Shown: positions 45,127 to 54,324, counted from the first letter of the stretch. The stretch: DNA of 64,000 bases from Mucilaginibacter empetricola (GCF_024808665.1 NZ_JANUBZ010000010.1:62001-126000); one strand, 5' to 3'. Notes: a model not told the origin generated them from the sequence alone. Program-made: numbers and translations.

Positions 45127-47091
45127 CTACAACTTCTCAAACCGTGCTGCCCAGCCGCCGCCTGATGCCATTTTAATGGTCAACTTATCTTTGGCGGTTA
45201 CGGTGATTACTTTTTTGGTGTAATCGGTACCATCACGGTCGGCGTTAACGCCATCTTCAAACACGGTGGCTTTATAACTGCCATCGCCTAAAAAAGAAAG
45301 ATCAACAGTTATTTCGCGCTCTGTCCAGTTGGTCATAGCACCGGCGTACCAGGTGGTTCCTTTTCTGCGTGCCATGGCAATAAAATCGCCCACCTTGCCA
45401 TCCAGTGCAACGGTTGCATCAAAAGTAGTAGGTATGGCGGCTATAAAATCAGTGCTTTCCTGTTCGCGCTGGTAAATGGTAGGGTTATCGGCCAGCATTT
45501 GCAATGGCGCTTCAAATATGGCATACATGGCCAACTGATGACTGCGTGTACCCTGTGTCATCGGGTTTGAATTTACCGGTCTGAAATTGCTTTTTGATGC
45601 GTTACGCATACCACCCGGCGTATAGTCCATCGGGCCCGACATCATACGTATAAATGGAATGCTTACATCATAACCCGGTTGATTATCGACGCCCCATTTC
45701 ATGTTTTCCAAACCTTTTACGCCCTCGCAGTTTACTATATTGGGCCAGGTGCGCTGTATGCCGCTTGGCTTATACATACCATGGTAATCAACCAATAAAT
45801 GATGTTCGGCTGCTTTTTGGGCAATTTCATACAGCGAGCTTACCATCTTCTGGTCATCGCGATCAATAAAATCAATCTTAAAGCCTTTTACGCCCATTTG
45901 CGCAAATTTGGTAAACAAGCCATCCGTATTGCGGGTAATGCCATACCAGGTTGACCATAAAATAACACCAATATTTTTTTGCTTGCCGTAATCAACCACC
46001 TGCTGCACATCCAGTTTAAACGTGTTTAGGTCGCCATCGTCCGACCATCCCTCGTCGATAATAATATACTCCAGCTTGTTTGCTGCCGCGAAGTCAATGT
46101 AATATTTGTAAGTAGGCACATTAATACCGGCTTTAAAATCAACGTGGGTAATGTTCCAGTCGTTCCACCAGTCCCAGGCTACCTTACCAGGTTTAATCCA
46201 CGATAGATCTGCTATTTTTGATGGCGCGCCTAAACGCTGCATCATGTCATTATCGGCTAGTTGCTTGTCCTCAGTGCTGATTACAACCACCCGCCACGGA
46301 AAATTACGTGTACCGCTGGTTTTAGCAATGTAGTTTGCCCTACTTTTAACAGAGTAATTGATGCGATTTAAAAATTCTTCGGTTGGATACGGGGCAAATA
46401 CACCATGCAGGTTTTGGCCCGCACCAGGTGTTAGATACATGCCCGGATAATCCTGAATATCGGCTTCCAATATAGCTGCTTTTACCGGGTTACCCACATC
46501 AACCAGCACAGGCAAAAAGGCCAGTGTATCTTTTTTAATGGCCGATAGACTTAAATGATCATAATGAGCCTCGAATGAGCTGTTGAATTTATCCTTATTG
46601 CGATAATCGTTGGCAAAAGGTAAAAAGGCTTTATCGTCATCCTTAAAATTAAAGTTGGCTTCCTCATTTATTATGGTGAGTTCTCCTTGTTTTTGTGTGA
46701 AGAAACGATAAGCCACACCATCATTATATGCTCTGAAAATAAGACCATAATCGCCCTTAAAGGTTAAAGTAAGCTGGTTGTAATTATCGGTAATGCTTGC
46801 CTTTTTGTAGATAGGCGTGTTAATAGTTTCATTTACCGACACAGCTGCCGATTTTTTAACCACTGCATTTTTGCCCAATACTTCACCATCAGCCAGATCA
46901 ATAGCTATTGCCGATGGCGTAATTACTTCGGTAGCCTCCCGCTTAACCGACCAGCTAATGTTACTACCGGTGGTTACAGTTAAGTTGACTTTGCCATCCG
47001 GCGATTTTACCGTAAACGTTTTGGTTGATTGTGCCAGTACAAGCCCTGCCGGGAGCATTGCCAAAAGCAGCATGGTTACTTTAAATTTCAT
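45127..47091 (-). CDS. Glycoside hydrolase family 97 protein
   Basis: A 654-residue secreted enzyme. The signal peptide runs to about residue 20 (LVLAQS). A beta-sandwich N-terminal domain precedes a catalytic (beta/alpha)8 barrel with IIIDEGWSDDGDLNT, GFKIDFIDRDDQ and IVNCEGVKGLENMKW, the regions that hold the GH97 acid and nucleophile. A C-terminal beta-sandwich follows. The KIDFIDRDD segment fits an Asp nucleophile, as in retaining alpha-galactosidase-type members, but the mechanism is not proven. It is convergent with the oxidoreductase, across a strong terminator. Confidence 0.88.
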   Translation of the reverse strand: MKFKVTMLLLAMLPAGLVLAQSTKTFTVKSPDGKVNLTVTTGSNISWSVKREATEVITPSAIAIDLADGEVLGKNAVVKKSAAVSVNETINTPIYKKASITDNYNQLTLTFKGDYGLIFRAYNDGVAYRFFTQKQGELTIINEEANFNFKDDDKAFLPFANDYRNKDKFNSSFEAHYDHLSLSAIKKDTLAFLPVLVDVGNPVKAAILEADIQDYPGMYLTPGAGQNLHGVFAPYPTEEFLNRINYSVKSRANYIAKTSGTRNFPWRVVVISTEDKQLADNDMMQRLGAPSKIADLSWIKPGKVAWDWWNDWNITHVDFKAGINVPTYKYYIDFAAANKLEYIIIDEGWSDDGDLNTFKLDVQQVVDYGKQKNIGVILWSTWYGITRNTDGLFTKFAQMGVKGFKIDFIDRDDQKMVSSLYEIAQKAAEHHLLVDYHGMYKPSGIQRTWPNIVNCEGVKGLENMKWGVDNQPGYDVSIPFIRMMSGPMDYTPGGMRNASKSNFRPVNSNPMTQGTRSHQLAMYAIFEAPLQMLADNPTIYQREQESTDFIAAIPTTFDATVALDGKVGDFIAMARRKGTTWYAGAMTNWTEREITVDLSFLGDGSYKATVFEDGVNADRDGTDYTKKVITVTAKDKLTIKMASGGGWAARFEKL

Positions 47092-47212
47092 TACTCAATA
47101 ATTAGGTTTTAGCCTTGGTTTATAATTGATCCGAAGCTATGTAAATTCCTATAAATTATATAATGTAATTTTGACATTTTTTATTCAATTGAGCAATGGA
47201 CTTGAATTGAGG

Positions 47213-47400
47213 TTATGCCGCTCGCAGAGGGGACTCACCCGGTCGACGCTGCGCTGGACCTGCCCTCTCTACGACAAGTCGTAAAGAGGGCAAAGAAAAG
47301 TAACCTATTACCAAGCCCTCTTTTTTGCCTGCAAAAGAGAGGGCAGAACGAGCGTAGCAATGTTCGGTTGAGTTAACTATACGCCAGAAAAGACGCATGT
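47213..47400. repeat. Interspersed repeat with two hairpins
   Basis: An intergenic stretch with two stem-loops. CCCTCTCTACGAC (47263-47275) pairs with 47278-47290 around AA (one mismatch). GCCCTCTTTTTTGC (47315-47328) pairs with 47331-47344 around CT, with one G-U. The flanks (GACTCACCCGGTCGACGCTG and others) look like a mobile repeat of the type common in Mucilaginibacter. No coding potential. Confidence 0.45.
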
Positions 47401-47401
47401 A

Positions 47402-48106
47402 TTACTGATTAACAACTTCGGGAAACTGAAGTATCAACTGCGGATCAGGAATATTTAAGAGATATTTTTCTTTTTCGGAGTAGCGGCATACGCCGGGATA
47501 ATCGCCCTGTTTACCTTCCATATCAAACATCAGCTGAAAATGCAGGTGCGGCGGCCAGTGCCCATTTTCGATAATGTTGCCAAATGTGCCAAGGGGCTCG
47601 TTCATGTTTACCGGCATGCCCGGATATAAACCATTTAAACTTGTACGGCTCAAATGGCCATATAGCGAGTACAGTTTTAATCCATCCAACTCATGCTCTA
47701 AAATGATGGTGGGGCCATAATCGCCAAAGTTATCATTGTCATTAAAACTGTGAATTTTGCCTTGCAGCGGCGCATAAACAGGCGTGCCTGCATCGGCCCA
47801 GATATCAACACCCAAATGCAGGCGACGCGGCTCATCAGCGGTATCAAAATGGCTGCTGCGAGCGTAGATGGTACGATGCTCCATATAGCCGCCAATGCCG
47901 TATTTGCAATTGTTTTTTTGCAACTGCTCATCAATCCAAATACTGAATTTAGCCGTATCGCCAAAGGTGTCGCCGTCTAAACCAGTATTGCTTGCCGTAA
48001 AATTGAAATGGTATAACCTGTCGGTAGTTGCATCAAAGCCAACAACTTTTCCAACAAGATGCGGATTCGCCTTAAAATATTCGCTTAACTGAAGATGGGC
48101 ATCCAT
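47402..48106 (-). CDS. M23-family peptidase (LytM domain)
   Basis: A 234-residue protein. The catalytic region has the M23 zinc ligands: H97 and D101 in RRLHLGVDIWAD, and H189 in PPHLHFQL; H187 is the other half of HLH. No obvious signal peptide, which is unusual for an envelope hydrolase and may mean a cytosolic or otherwise exported form. M23 enzymes cut Gly-Gly or Gly-X bonds or peptidoglycan crosslinks. It lies 9 bases downstream of rbfA on the same strand. Confidence 0.8.
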   Translation of the reverse strand: MDAHLQLSEYFKANPHLVGKVVGFDATTDRLYHFNFTASNTGLDGDTFGDTAKFSIWIDEQLQKNNCKYGIGGYMEHRTIYARSSHFDTADEPRRLHLGVDIWADAGTPVYAPLQGKIHSFNDNDNFGDYGPTIILEHELDGLKLYSLYGHLSRTSLNGLYPGMPVNMNEPLGTFGNIIENGHWPPHLHFQLMFDMEGKQGDYPGVCRYSEKEKYLLNIPDPQLILQFPEVVNQ

Positions 48107-48115
48107 TAGTTATAA

Positions 48116-48487
48116 CTATTCAGTATCGGGCTGCCGCTCTTCTTTGCTTATTTTTTCAAATATTTTGTCCATACGCTCTACGTAGTCGCCGGTATCATCT
48201 ACAAAAAACTCCAGCTGTGGTATCACCCTCACCTGGTCCTTTATGCGCGCACCAAGTTTGTACCTGATTTCGGATGAATGCGATTTAATGGTTTGTAAAG
48301 CCAGTTGCGAATTGGTATTATTAAAAAAGCTTAAAAATATGCGCGCCAAAGCCAAATCGGGCGTAACCCTTACTTTGGTGATGGTGATTAAAGTGTTGGG
48401 TAAATAATTTATCCCTTCGCGCTGAAATATAGCTGCCAGGTCCTGTTGTATTACTCCTGCAAATTTTTGCTGACGTTTTGATTCCAT
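48116..48487 (-). CDS. rbfA: Ribosome-binding factor A
   Basis: A protein of 123 residues, starting at MESKRQQKFAGVIQQDLAAI. The KH-like fold pattern is visible in ITKVRVTPDLALARIFLSFF and EIRYKLGARIKDQVRVIPQL. RbfA binds the 30S subunit and helps maturation of the 17S rRNA. An upstream frame adding 13 codons (to 48526) starts in a Leu-rich stretch unlike RbfA and is rejected. It lies in a leftward cluster with the LolC/E-type permease, a lipoprotein and an M23 peptidase. Confidence 0.9.
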   Translation of the reverse strand: MESKRQQKFAGVIQQDLAAIFQREGINYLPNTLITITKVRVTPDLALARIFLSFFNNTNSQLALQTIKSHSSEIRYKLGARIKDQVRVIPQLEFFVDDTGDYVERMDKIFEKISKEERQPDTE

Positions 48488-48612
48488 GATGTTATTTAAA
48501 CTGAAAAGTAAAGGCAGAGCACCCATACTTTTCGTGTAATTCTTTATGATTTTTTTAGTTTCCCGCTCCCTCTAATCTTTCTGCTTTCAGCTTTGGTCTT
48601 TCAGATCTCGCC

Positions 48613-48978
48613 TCAGTTACACATATCCTGCGGTATTTCTTTTGTTATTTTTATCAGTTTTTTTATCACCAGCGTGCTGTCATATTCTGATCCCAGCCCA
48701 TCCTTGCCTGATCGTATTTTTGTTCCCTCTACCTCAACATAAACGGGCAGATAAGGTTTTTCAAAATTCAATTGCGAATATTTTAATTCCAGCTGCCGCG
48801 AACTGTCGGTAACCCAAAACTCGGTACCGTTATCGCAATCTCTAAATAGTTTTACCTCCGGCCCAAAACTATAAACGCCTTTATAAACAATAGGATTCTT
48901 GTTGCCCGAATTACCTTTGCAGGCAATTAAAGCAATAATTTCCATAAACAATAAATACTTTACAGGCCTTAAATGCAT
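48613..48978 (-). CDS. Putative lipoprotein with NlpE C-terminal-like domain
   Basis: A 121-residue protein. The N-terminus carries a lipobox (IIALIAC, Cys at residue 20), so it is a lipoprotein. The rest (about 30-110) resembles the C-terminal OB-like domain of NlpE: GVYSFGPEVKLFRDCDNGTE, then YLPVYVEVEG. There is a single conserved Cys pair (the lipobox Cys and C47), not the NlpE CXXC. The gene starts 12 bases after the permease stop and is probably co-transcribed with it, so it may be involved in lipoprotein sorting or envelope sensing. The assignment is by pattern only. Confidence 0.5.
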   Translation of the reverse strand: MHLRPVKYLLFMEIIALIACKGNSGNKNPIVYKGVYSFGPEVKLFRDCDNGTEFWVTDSSRQLELKYSQLNFEKPYLPVYVEVEGTKIRSGKDGLGSEYDSTLVIKKLIKITKEIPQDMCN

Positions 48979-48990
48979 AGGATAGAGATA

Positions 48991-50217
48991 TTATAAATCC
49001 TGTTTAATATCGTTTAGTCCCTTAATACTTAACCTTGCGCTTATGCCCGATGCAATAATTGCAATTGCACCCACGGTTAAAAATACCAAACCAAAGTCCG
49101 AAAGCCGCAATGCTACAGGGTATGCATCCATTACAGACATTCGGGAACCCATTTTTATCAAACCAAAACGTTGTTGCAATATACAAAATATCAAACCCAA
49201 AACTATACCGGCAATACACCCTATTATTGATATCATCATCCCTTCAAAAAAGAATATGCCCTGAATCAATTGTTTATTTGCCCCCAGGCTGGTTAAAATG
49301 GCGATGTCTTTTCGCTTATCAATAACCAGCATAGTTAATGAGCCAATAATATTAAATATGGCAATAATTAATACAAACGTTAGTATCATAAATATAAACC
49401 AACGTTCGTAGTTTAATGTTTTATAAAGCTCGGTATCCTGCTCTTTTCTGTTTTTTACGGTGTAATCGGTGCCTATTTTATTTTGTATAGCCGTTTGCAC
49501 TGCATCAATATTAGTCCCTTTTTTATAGTTAATTTCAATAGACGATACATTTACCGGCTGCGCCAGCAAATCGCGCACAAAACAGATAGGGGCTATTACA
49601 ATATCATCAAATTCCTGCTCTATGGCAAATACACCCGATGGATAAATGGACCGTACCACAAATTCGTCTAATGGATTGGTGCCGGGCCTGCTATCGCGAC
49701 GGGGAGCATATATTTCAATCGGCGCAAACTGATCGTGAATGTTTATGCTCAGGCTGCTTTGTATGTTTGAGCCAATAACTACATAATCTTTTCCTTCGCC
49801 ATGCAGCGTGAAAGATCCGCTTTGGATGGTGCTATCCAGTTGCCTGTTTTTTAAAAACTCATCGCTTACGCCTCTTATAGTGCCTATAAAGGGTTTATTA
49901 TCATACCTGATCAGTGCTTTTTCCTGCAAAACAGTGGTGTAAGAAAAAACATTCGGATCACTGTGTAATGAATTAAAATATACGGTATTTGGATTGAATG
50001 TTTTCCCGAGCCGCGGTTCAATCTTTATTTCGGGAGTAAAATTGCTGTACAGCGACAGAATTACTTCTTCAAACCCATTAAATACCGATAAAATGATAAT
50101 TAAGGCAGCACTGCCAATTAAAACCCCCAGCATAGAAATACCCGAAATAATATTGATAGCATGCATTTTCTTGCGCGAAAACAAATACCTTTTTGCTATG
50201 TAGACCGACGTATTCAA
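48991..50217 (-). CDS. ABC transporter permease, LolC/LolE-like
   Basis: A 408-residue inner-membrane protein with one N-terminal helix (about 25-50), a large periplasmic domain (about 55-265) and three C-terminal helices (about 275-300, 320-345, 375-395). This is the FtsX/MacB-type permease layout of LolC/LolE, which releases lipoproteins from the inner membrane. The matching LolD ATPase is not in the window. The downstream lipoprotein is 12 bases away. The segment SRKKMHAINIISGISMLGVL at the start of helix 1 is typical. Confidence 0.85.
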   Translation of the reverse strand: MNTSVYIAKRYLFSRKKMHAINIISGISMLGVLIGSAALIIILSVFNGFEEVILSLYSNFTPEIKIEPRLGKTFNPNTVYFNSLHSDPNVFSYTTVLQEKALIRYDNKPFIGTIRGVSDEFLKNRQLDSTIQSGSFTLHGEGKDYVVIGSNIQSSLSINIHDQFAPIEIYAPRRDSRPGTNPLDEFVVRSIYPSGVFAIEQEFDDIVIAPICFVRDLLAQPVNVSSIEINYKKGTNIDAVQTAIQNKIGTDYTVKNRKEQDTELYKTLNYERWFIFMILTFVLIIAIFNIIGSLTMLVIDKRKDIAILTSLGANKQLIQGIFFFEGMMISIIGCIAGIVLGLIFCILQQRFGLIKMGSRMSVMDAYPVALRLSDFGLVFLTVGAIAIIASGISARLSIKGLNDIKQDL

Positions 50218-50265
50218 GTGGAAAGTGGTTGAGTTTTTATGTGATAAGCCCTGTTAGCGGATAAA

Positions 50266-50904
50266 CTAAGTTAAGAAAGGATTATTCTTTTTTTCATAAC
50301 CAATGGTAGTTTCGGGGCCGTGGCCGGGATATACCGTGCAGTCATCGGGCAAGGTAAATAGTTTTTGCTCAATATTATCAACCAATTGCTTAAAACTACC
50401 TCCGGGGAGATCAGTACGGCCAATGCTGTTTCTGAACAGTACGTCGCCGCCAACTAAAATATTGGCTTGTTTGGCATAAAAGCATAAATGCGCCGGCGAA
50501 TGGCCGGGAGCAAAGATGAGTGTAAGTTCCGTATTACCGAACTTTATGGTTCCTGTTTCGGGCAAATACTCATCAGGCAGGGGCGATGGCTCGTAGCGGA
50601 TACCCATAGATGGTGCGTAGGCTATAACAGCTTCCAGCAATTCTTGCTCGCCTTTATTAAACTTTGGCTTAAGGCCGTATTGGTCAAATATAAACTTGTT
50701 GCCCAGCACATGGTCAATGTGGCAATGCGTATTGAGCAACAAAACGGGCTTTAAATTATTATTCCTTATAAAATTTACTACAGCATTTTGTTCGGCTGCG
50801 GTTTCCATGCCGGGGTCAATAATGGCACACTCGCCGCTTTCATCGTATAGCAGATAAGTGTTTTCCTGGTATGGGTTATTAACAAATGATTGGATGTTTG
50901 TCAT
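50266..50904 (-). CDS. MBL-fold metallo-hydrolase
   Basis: A 212-residue protein with the metallo-beta-lactamase motif THCHIDH (H60, H62, D64, H65). Further ligand motifs are FAPGHSPAHLCFY and VYPGHGPETTIG, with the D in GGDVLFRNSIG as bridging residue. It resembles hydroxyacylglutathione hydrolase-like or persulfide dioxygenase-like enzymes; the exact reaction is not set by the motifs. It lies 48 bases upstream of the LolC/E-type gene and probably shares its transcript. Confidence 0.85.
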   Translation of the reverse strand: MTNIQSFVNNPYQENTYLLYDESGECAIIDPGMETAAEQNAVVNFIRNNNLKPVLLLNTHCHIDHVLGNKFIFDQYGLKPKFNKGEQELLEAVIAYAPSMGIRYEPSPLPDEYLPETGTIKFGNTELTLIFAPGHSPAHLCFYAKQANILVGGDVLFRNSIGRTDLPGGSFKQLVDNIEQKLFTLPDDCTVYPGHGPETTIGYEKKNNPFLT

Positions 50905-51056
50905 GGCGGTAAAAATACAGAATTATCGCTTTGTAATTTTCATTTTAACCGAAAACAACATACCAAAAAAGAGTCTTGCTTTTTAATGTAAAGTTTATTA
51001 CATTTAACTTAAGTTTAAATAACTGTAAGCCTTTTTTTGTATCTATTTTATCGGTT

Positions 51057-51584
51057 ATGAAAAAGTTCATCCTGCTTTTATGCACCATTTCATTTAGCAT
51101 AGCAACTGCCGATGCTCAAAATATTTCGGTTTATTCCTTTGTTTTACCCGATGAGGGCATTGTTATCAATTCAACCGCGCCTGATATCATATTGCCTGAT
51201 GTTAACGGGAACAAGATTGATATCAATAAATCGGATTATAAATATTTACTTGTTAACTTTTGGGCAAGTTGGAGTAAAACATCACGCAAAGCAAATCCAT
51301 ACTTTATCAAGTCATTCAATCAGTTTCAAACCAAAGGTTTTAAGATCGTATCTGTATCACTCGATTCGGATACTAACTTGTGGCAACAGGCCATAAAAGA
51401 GGATGGGACGTCAGCATTTTTTCAATTGAACGACCGTGACGGAATGAAAAGCGCTTACCTGAAAGATTTTGAGGTTGATTTTATCCCCGCCAATTTTTTA
51501 ATTGACAATAACGGCAAAATTATAGCCAAGAATCTCCGTAAAGACGAGTTGTATAAATTGTTGGCGACCCTGCTGCCCAATTAA
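51057..51584 (+). CDS. TlpA-like thioredoxin-fold protein lacking redox cysteines
   Basis: A 176-residue secreted protein. Signal peptide to about residue 21 (MKKFILLLCTISFSIATADA). The thioredoxin fold is clear: DVNGNKIDINKSDYKYLLVN, FWASWSKTSRKANPYFIK, then FIPANFLIDNNGKIIAKN with the cis-Pro. The position that normally holds CxxC reads SKTS, so the protein cannot do thiol chemistry in the usual way. It may be structural or a chaperone. The ATG at 51057 is chosen because it starts the signal peptide; an upstream frame adds 27 codons without pattern. Its stop overlaps the oxyR stop by 4 bases (convergent). Confidence 0.8.
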   Translation: MKKFILLLCTISFSIATADAQNISVYSFVLPDEGIVINSTAPDIILPDVNGNKIDINKSDYKYLLVNFWASWSKTSRKANPYFIKSFNQFQTKGFKIVSVSLDSDTNLWQQAIKEDGTSAFFQLNDRDGMKSAYLKDFEVDFIPANFLIDNNGKIIAKNLRKDELYKLLATLLPN

Positions 51585-52516
51585 ATATCCATTACTTCTT
51601 TTTTCTTTTTGGTTTTCATCCTTTTTGGCAAAAAGTCGAGGATCTCATTTTTCAGCGCTTCAATCATTCTCCGTTTTAAAAAATTGCGCTGAATCACTAT
51701 GCTCACCTCCCTTGCCGGTTCCGGCGATTTAAAGTAGCGTACCTTATCCAGCTGTTTGTCGGTAAGATCAGCAAGGGCCAGCTCGGGCAAAATGGTGGCT
51801 CCGTTATTTTGGTCAACCATGCGTTTCAGTGTTTCAACGCTGCCGGTATTATATTCAAAATGTTTAAAGCCCTGGGTAGCCTTGCGGCGCTGGCAAATGT
51901 TCAATACCTGTTCGCGCATACAATGCCCTTCATTCAACACCCATATTTCCTCCATATCAATATCATCGGGACTAATGGTTTTCTTTTTTGAAAGATTGCT
52001 GTTTTTGGATACATAAGCCACAAAGTTTTCATAAAAAACAGGCAGCTCTGTCAAATTATTTTCATGCAGTGGGGTTGATAGGATGCCGCAATCTATCATG
52101 CCAAGCTTCAACTCGTGGACTATTTGCTCGGTGGTTTGCTCCCATACTACCAGTTTAACTGCCGGGTACTTTTCAATAAAGCCGTGTAATATCTTAGGTA
52201 AAATATAAGGCGCAATGGTTGGTATAATACCCACCTTCAACTCGCCCGAGAGTTCTTTCTTCCTGTCGGTGATAATTTCTTTTATTTTTTCGCTTTCTGA
52301 TAACAGTATCCGCGCCTGCGAAATAATCTCGATGCCTATTTCGGTAGGTGTTACGGGCTGTTTGCTTCTGTCAAAAAGCTTAACGCCAAGGGTATCTTCC
52401 AGTTTCTGAACCTGCATGCTCAGCGTGGGCTGGGTAACAAAACATTTTTCGGCAGCCAGCACAAAACTTCTGTAAGTGTCAACCGCGACAATATATTCAA
52501 GCTGGGTAATGGTCAT
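51581..52516 (-). CDS. oxyR: OxyR, LysR-type peroxide sensor
   Basis: A 311-residue LysR-family regulator. The N-terminal helix-turn-helix is FVLAAEKCFVTQPTLSMQVQ (18-37). The redox pair is C199 and C208 in GHCMREQVLNIC, the same numbers and spacing as E. coli OxyR. On H2O2 a disulfide forms and the protein activates catalase and related genes. It starts at MTITQLEYIVAV; an extra 13 upstream codons are not conserved. It is divergent from catalase with a 308-base intergenic region that contains an OxyR-type site (52732-52767). Confidence 0.92.
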   Translation of the reverse strand: MTITQLEYIVAVDTYRSFVLAAEKCFVTQPTLSMQVQKLEDTLGVKLFDRSKQPVTPTEIGIEIISQARILLSESEKIKEIITDRKKELSGELKVGIIPTIAPYILPKILHGFIEKYPAVKLVVWEQTTEQIVHELKLGMIDCGILSTPLHENNLTELPVFYENFVAYVSKNSNLSKKKTISPDDIDMEEIWVLNEGHCMREQVLNICQRRKATQGFKHFEYNTGSVETLKRMVDQNNGATILPELALADLTDKQLDKVRYFKSPEPAREVSIVIQRNFLKRRMIEALKNEILDFLPKRMKTKKKKEVMDI

Positions 52517-52593
52517 AATGTTTTTTTTAATATAGAGTCTAGATGGGAGAGCCAAGAATCAAGATACCAGAGTCAAGAAGATAACGTTTTATA

Positions 52594-52620
52594 TAGCGAC
52601 GGGTTTTAAATCTATCGCCA
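52594..52620. repeat. Diverged copy of the palindromic repeat
   Basis: TAGCGACGGGTTT, T, then AAATCTATCGCCA: the same 27-base layout as 34308-34334, with several mismatches. It lies in the oxyR-katA intergenic region. Confidence 0.5.
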
Positions 52621-52731
52621 GATTGTAATATTAAAAAAGTAAACAGATTTTGTTGTTTATATGTAAATCGTTCACTTGTTTTTTTATAACTTGGTTATTG
52701 ACTATTGATTTCTCGCGCTATTCTCCCTAAT

Positions 52732-52767
52732 ATAGTTTTTATCTATTCAAAGATAGTAATTATTGAT
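52732..52767 (+). promoter_or_regulatory. OxyR-type operator upstream of catalase
   Basis: ATAG (52732-52735), 7 bases, CTAT (52743-52746), 6 bases, ATAG (52753-52756), 7 bases, TGAT (52764-52767). The first half-site fits the E. coli OxyR pattern ATAGnTnnnAnCTAT exactly. The second half has a partial match and the spacing between halves is 6 instead of 7. It lies about 60-90 bases before the catalase ATG. The regulator gene is divergent. Confidence 0.6.
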
Positions 52768-52824
52768 TTTTTCTATTAATTTTTTATCCGGAGTTTTGAA
52801 TTAAACTAAACACAAACCCTATAT

Positions 52825-54324
52825 ATGGAAACAAATAAGAAAAAGCTGACTACGGCATCGGGCATACCGTATGCAGAGAATGAAAACTCAATGACTGTTG
52901 GCCCTCGCGGACCTATTTTGTTGCAGGATTTTATTCTGCACGAAAAAATGGCGCATTTTAACCGCGAGCGCATCCCGGAAAGAGTGGTACACGCCAAAGG
53001 ATCGGGTGCTTATGGTACGTTTACCGTTACGCACGATATTAGTAAATATACCCGTGCCAAACTGTTTAACACCGTAGGTAAAGAAACCAAAACTTTCCTG
53101 CGTTTTTCTACAGTGGGTGGCGAAAAAGGTTCGGCTGATACAGAACGCGATCCACGCGGCTTTGCATTGAAATTTTACACCGAAGAAGGTAATTGGGACC
53201 TGGTAGGAAATAACACACCGGTATTTTTTATAAAGGATCCGAAGAAATTCAGCGATTTTATCCATACCCAAAAGCGTGATCCTTATACCAATTGCAAAAG
53301 CGCAACCATGATGTGGGATTTTTGGTCGTTAAACCCCGAAAGTTTGCACCAGGTAACTATCCTGATGTCTGATAGAGGAACGCCATACGGTTATCGTCAT
53401 ATGGATGGTTTTGGTAGTCATACTTTTTCAATGATTAGCGCCAATAACGAGCGTCATTGGGTAAAATTCCATTTTAAAACTCAACAGGGTATTAAAAACT
53501 TTACTGATGAAGAGGCAGGTGCAATGCGTGGCACTAACCCTGATTTTGCGCAGCATGATCTGTTGACACACATAGATAATGGCGATTTCCCGAAATGGAA
53601 AGTGAAAATACAGGTGATGACCGAAGAGCAGGCTAAAACCTATAAATGGAATCCTTTCGATTTAACCAAAGTATGGCCGCATGCCGATTTTCCATTAATT
53701 GACGTTGGCGTGCTTGAGTTAAACCAAAATCCTGATAATTACTTTGCACATGTTGAGCAGTCAGCCTTTGCGCCGGCGCACGTGGTTGATGGTATTGGCT
53801 ACTCGCCCGATAAAATGTTGCAAGGTCGTCTACTGTCATACCCCGACGCTCATCGCCACCGCCTGGGTGGTAATTATGAACAGATTCCGGTAAACAGATG
53901 CCCTTTTGCTGTTAATAATCATGAGCGTGATGGACAAATGCGGGTTGATGGAAACGGTGGATCAGGCCCTAACTATTTCCCTAATAGTTTTGATGATATT
54001 GTGGCCGATGAGCACTACAAAGAACCATCATGGGATTTAGGAACCGGTGTAGCCGATTGGTACGACCGCAATGCTGAGGGCGAAAATGATCATTATACCC
54101 AACCGGGTAATTTATATCGATTGATGACCGAAGAGGCCAAACACGATTTGATAAAAAATATTGTTCACTCCATGAGCGGTATCGACGGACCTAAAAAAGA
54201 GCTGATTACCAACAGGCAGCTTTGCCACTGGTTTAGAGCGGATATTGGCTTAGGCATGGCTATTGCAAAAGGTTTGCAACTGGACCTGGACGAAACAATG
54301 AAGTCAATGGCAGTACACGCCTGA
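52825..54324 (+). CDS. katA: Catalase (small-subunit, clade 3)
   Basis: A 499-residue heme catalase. The distal His is H56 in RIPERVVHAKGSGAYG, the distal Asn is N129 in DLVGNNTPVFF, and the proximal heme-ligating Tyr is in RLLSYPDAHRHRLGG. A conserved NADPH-region stretch is around RVDGNGGSGPNY. It degrades H2O2 to water and oxygen. Length and motifs fit clade 3. An OxyR gene and site lie upstream, so peroxide induction is expected. It has its own terminator at 54351-54395. Confidence 0.95.
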   Translation: METNKKKLTTASGIPYAENENSMTVGPRGPILLQDFILHEKMAHFNRERIPERVVHAKGSGAYGTFTVTHDISKYTRAKLFNTVGKETKTFLRFSTVGGEKGSADTERDPRGFALKFYTEEGNWDLVGNNTPVFFIKDPKKFSDFIHTQKRDPYTNCKSATMMWDFWSLNPESLHQVTILMSDRGTPYGYRHMDGFGSHTFSMISANNERHWVKFHFKTQQGIKNFTDEEAGAMRGTNPDFAQHDLLTHIDNGDFPKWKVKIQVMTEEQAKTYKWNPFDLTKVWPHADFPLIDVGVLELNQNPDNYFAHVEQSAFAPAHVVDGIGYSPDKMLQGRLLSYPDAHRHRLGGNYEQIPVNRCPFAVNNHERDGQMRVDGNGGSGPNYFPNSFDDIVADEHYKEPSWDLGTGVADWYDRNAEGENDHYTQPGNLYRLMTEEAKHDLIKNIVHSMSGIDGPKKELITNRQLCHWFRADIGLGMAIAKGLQLDLDETMKSMAVHA

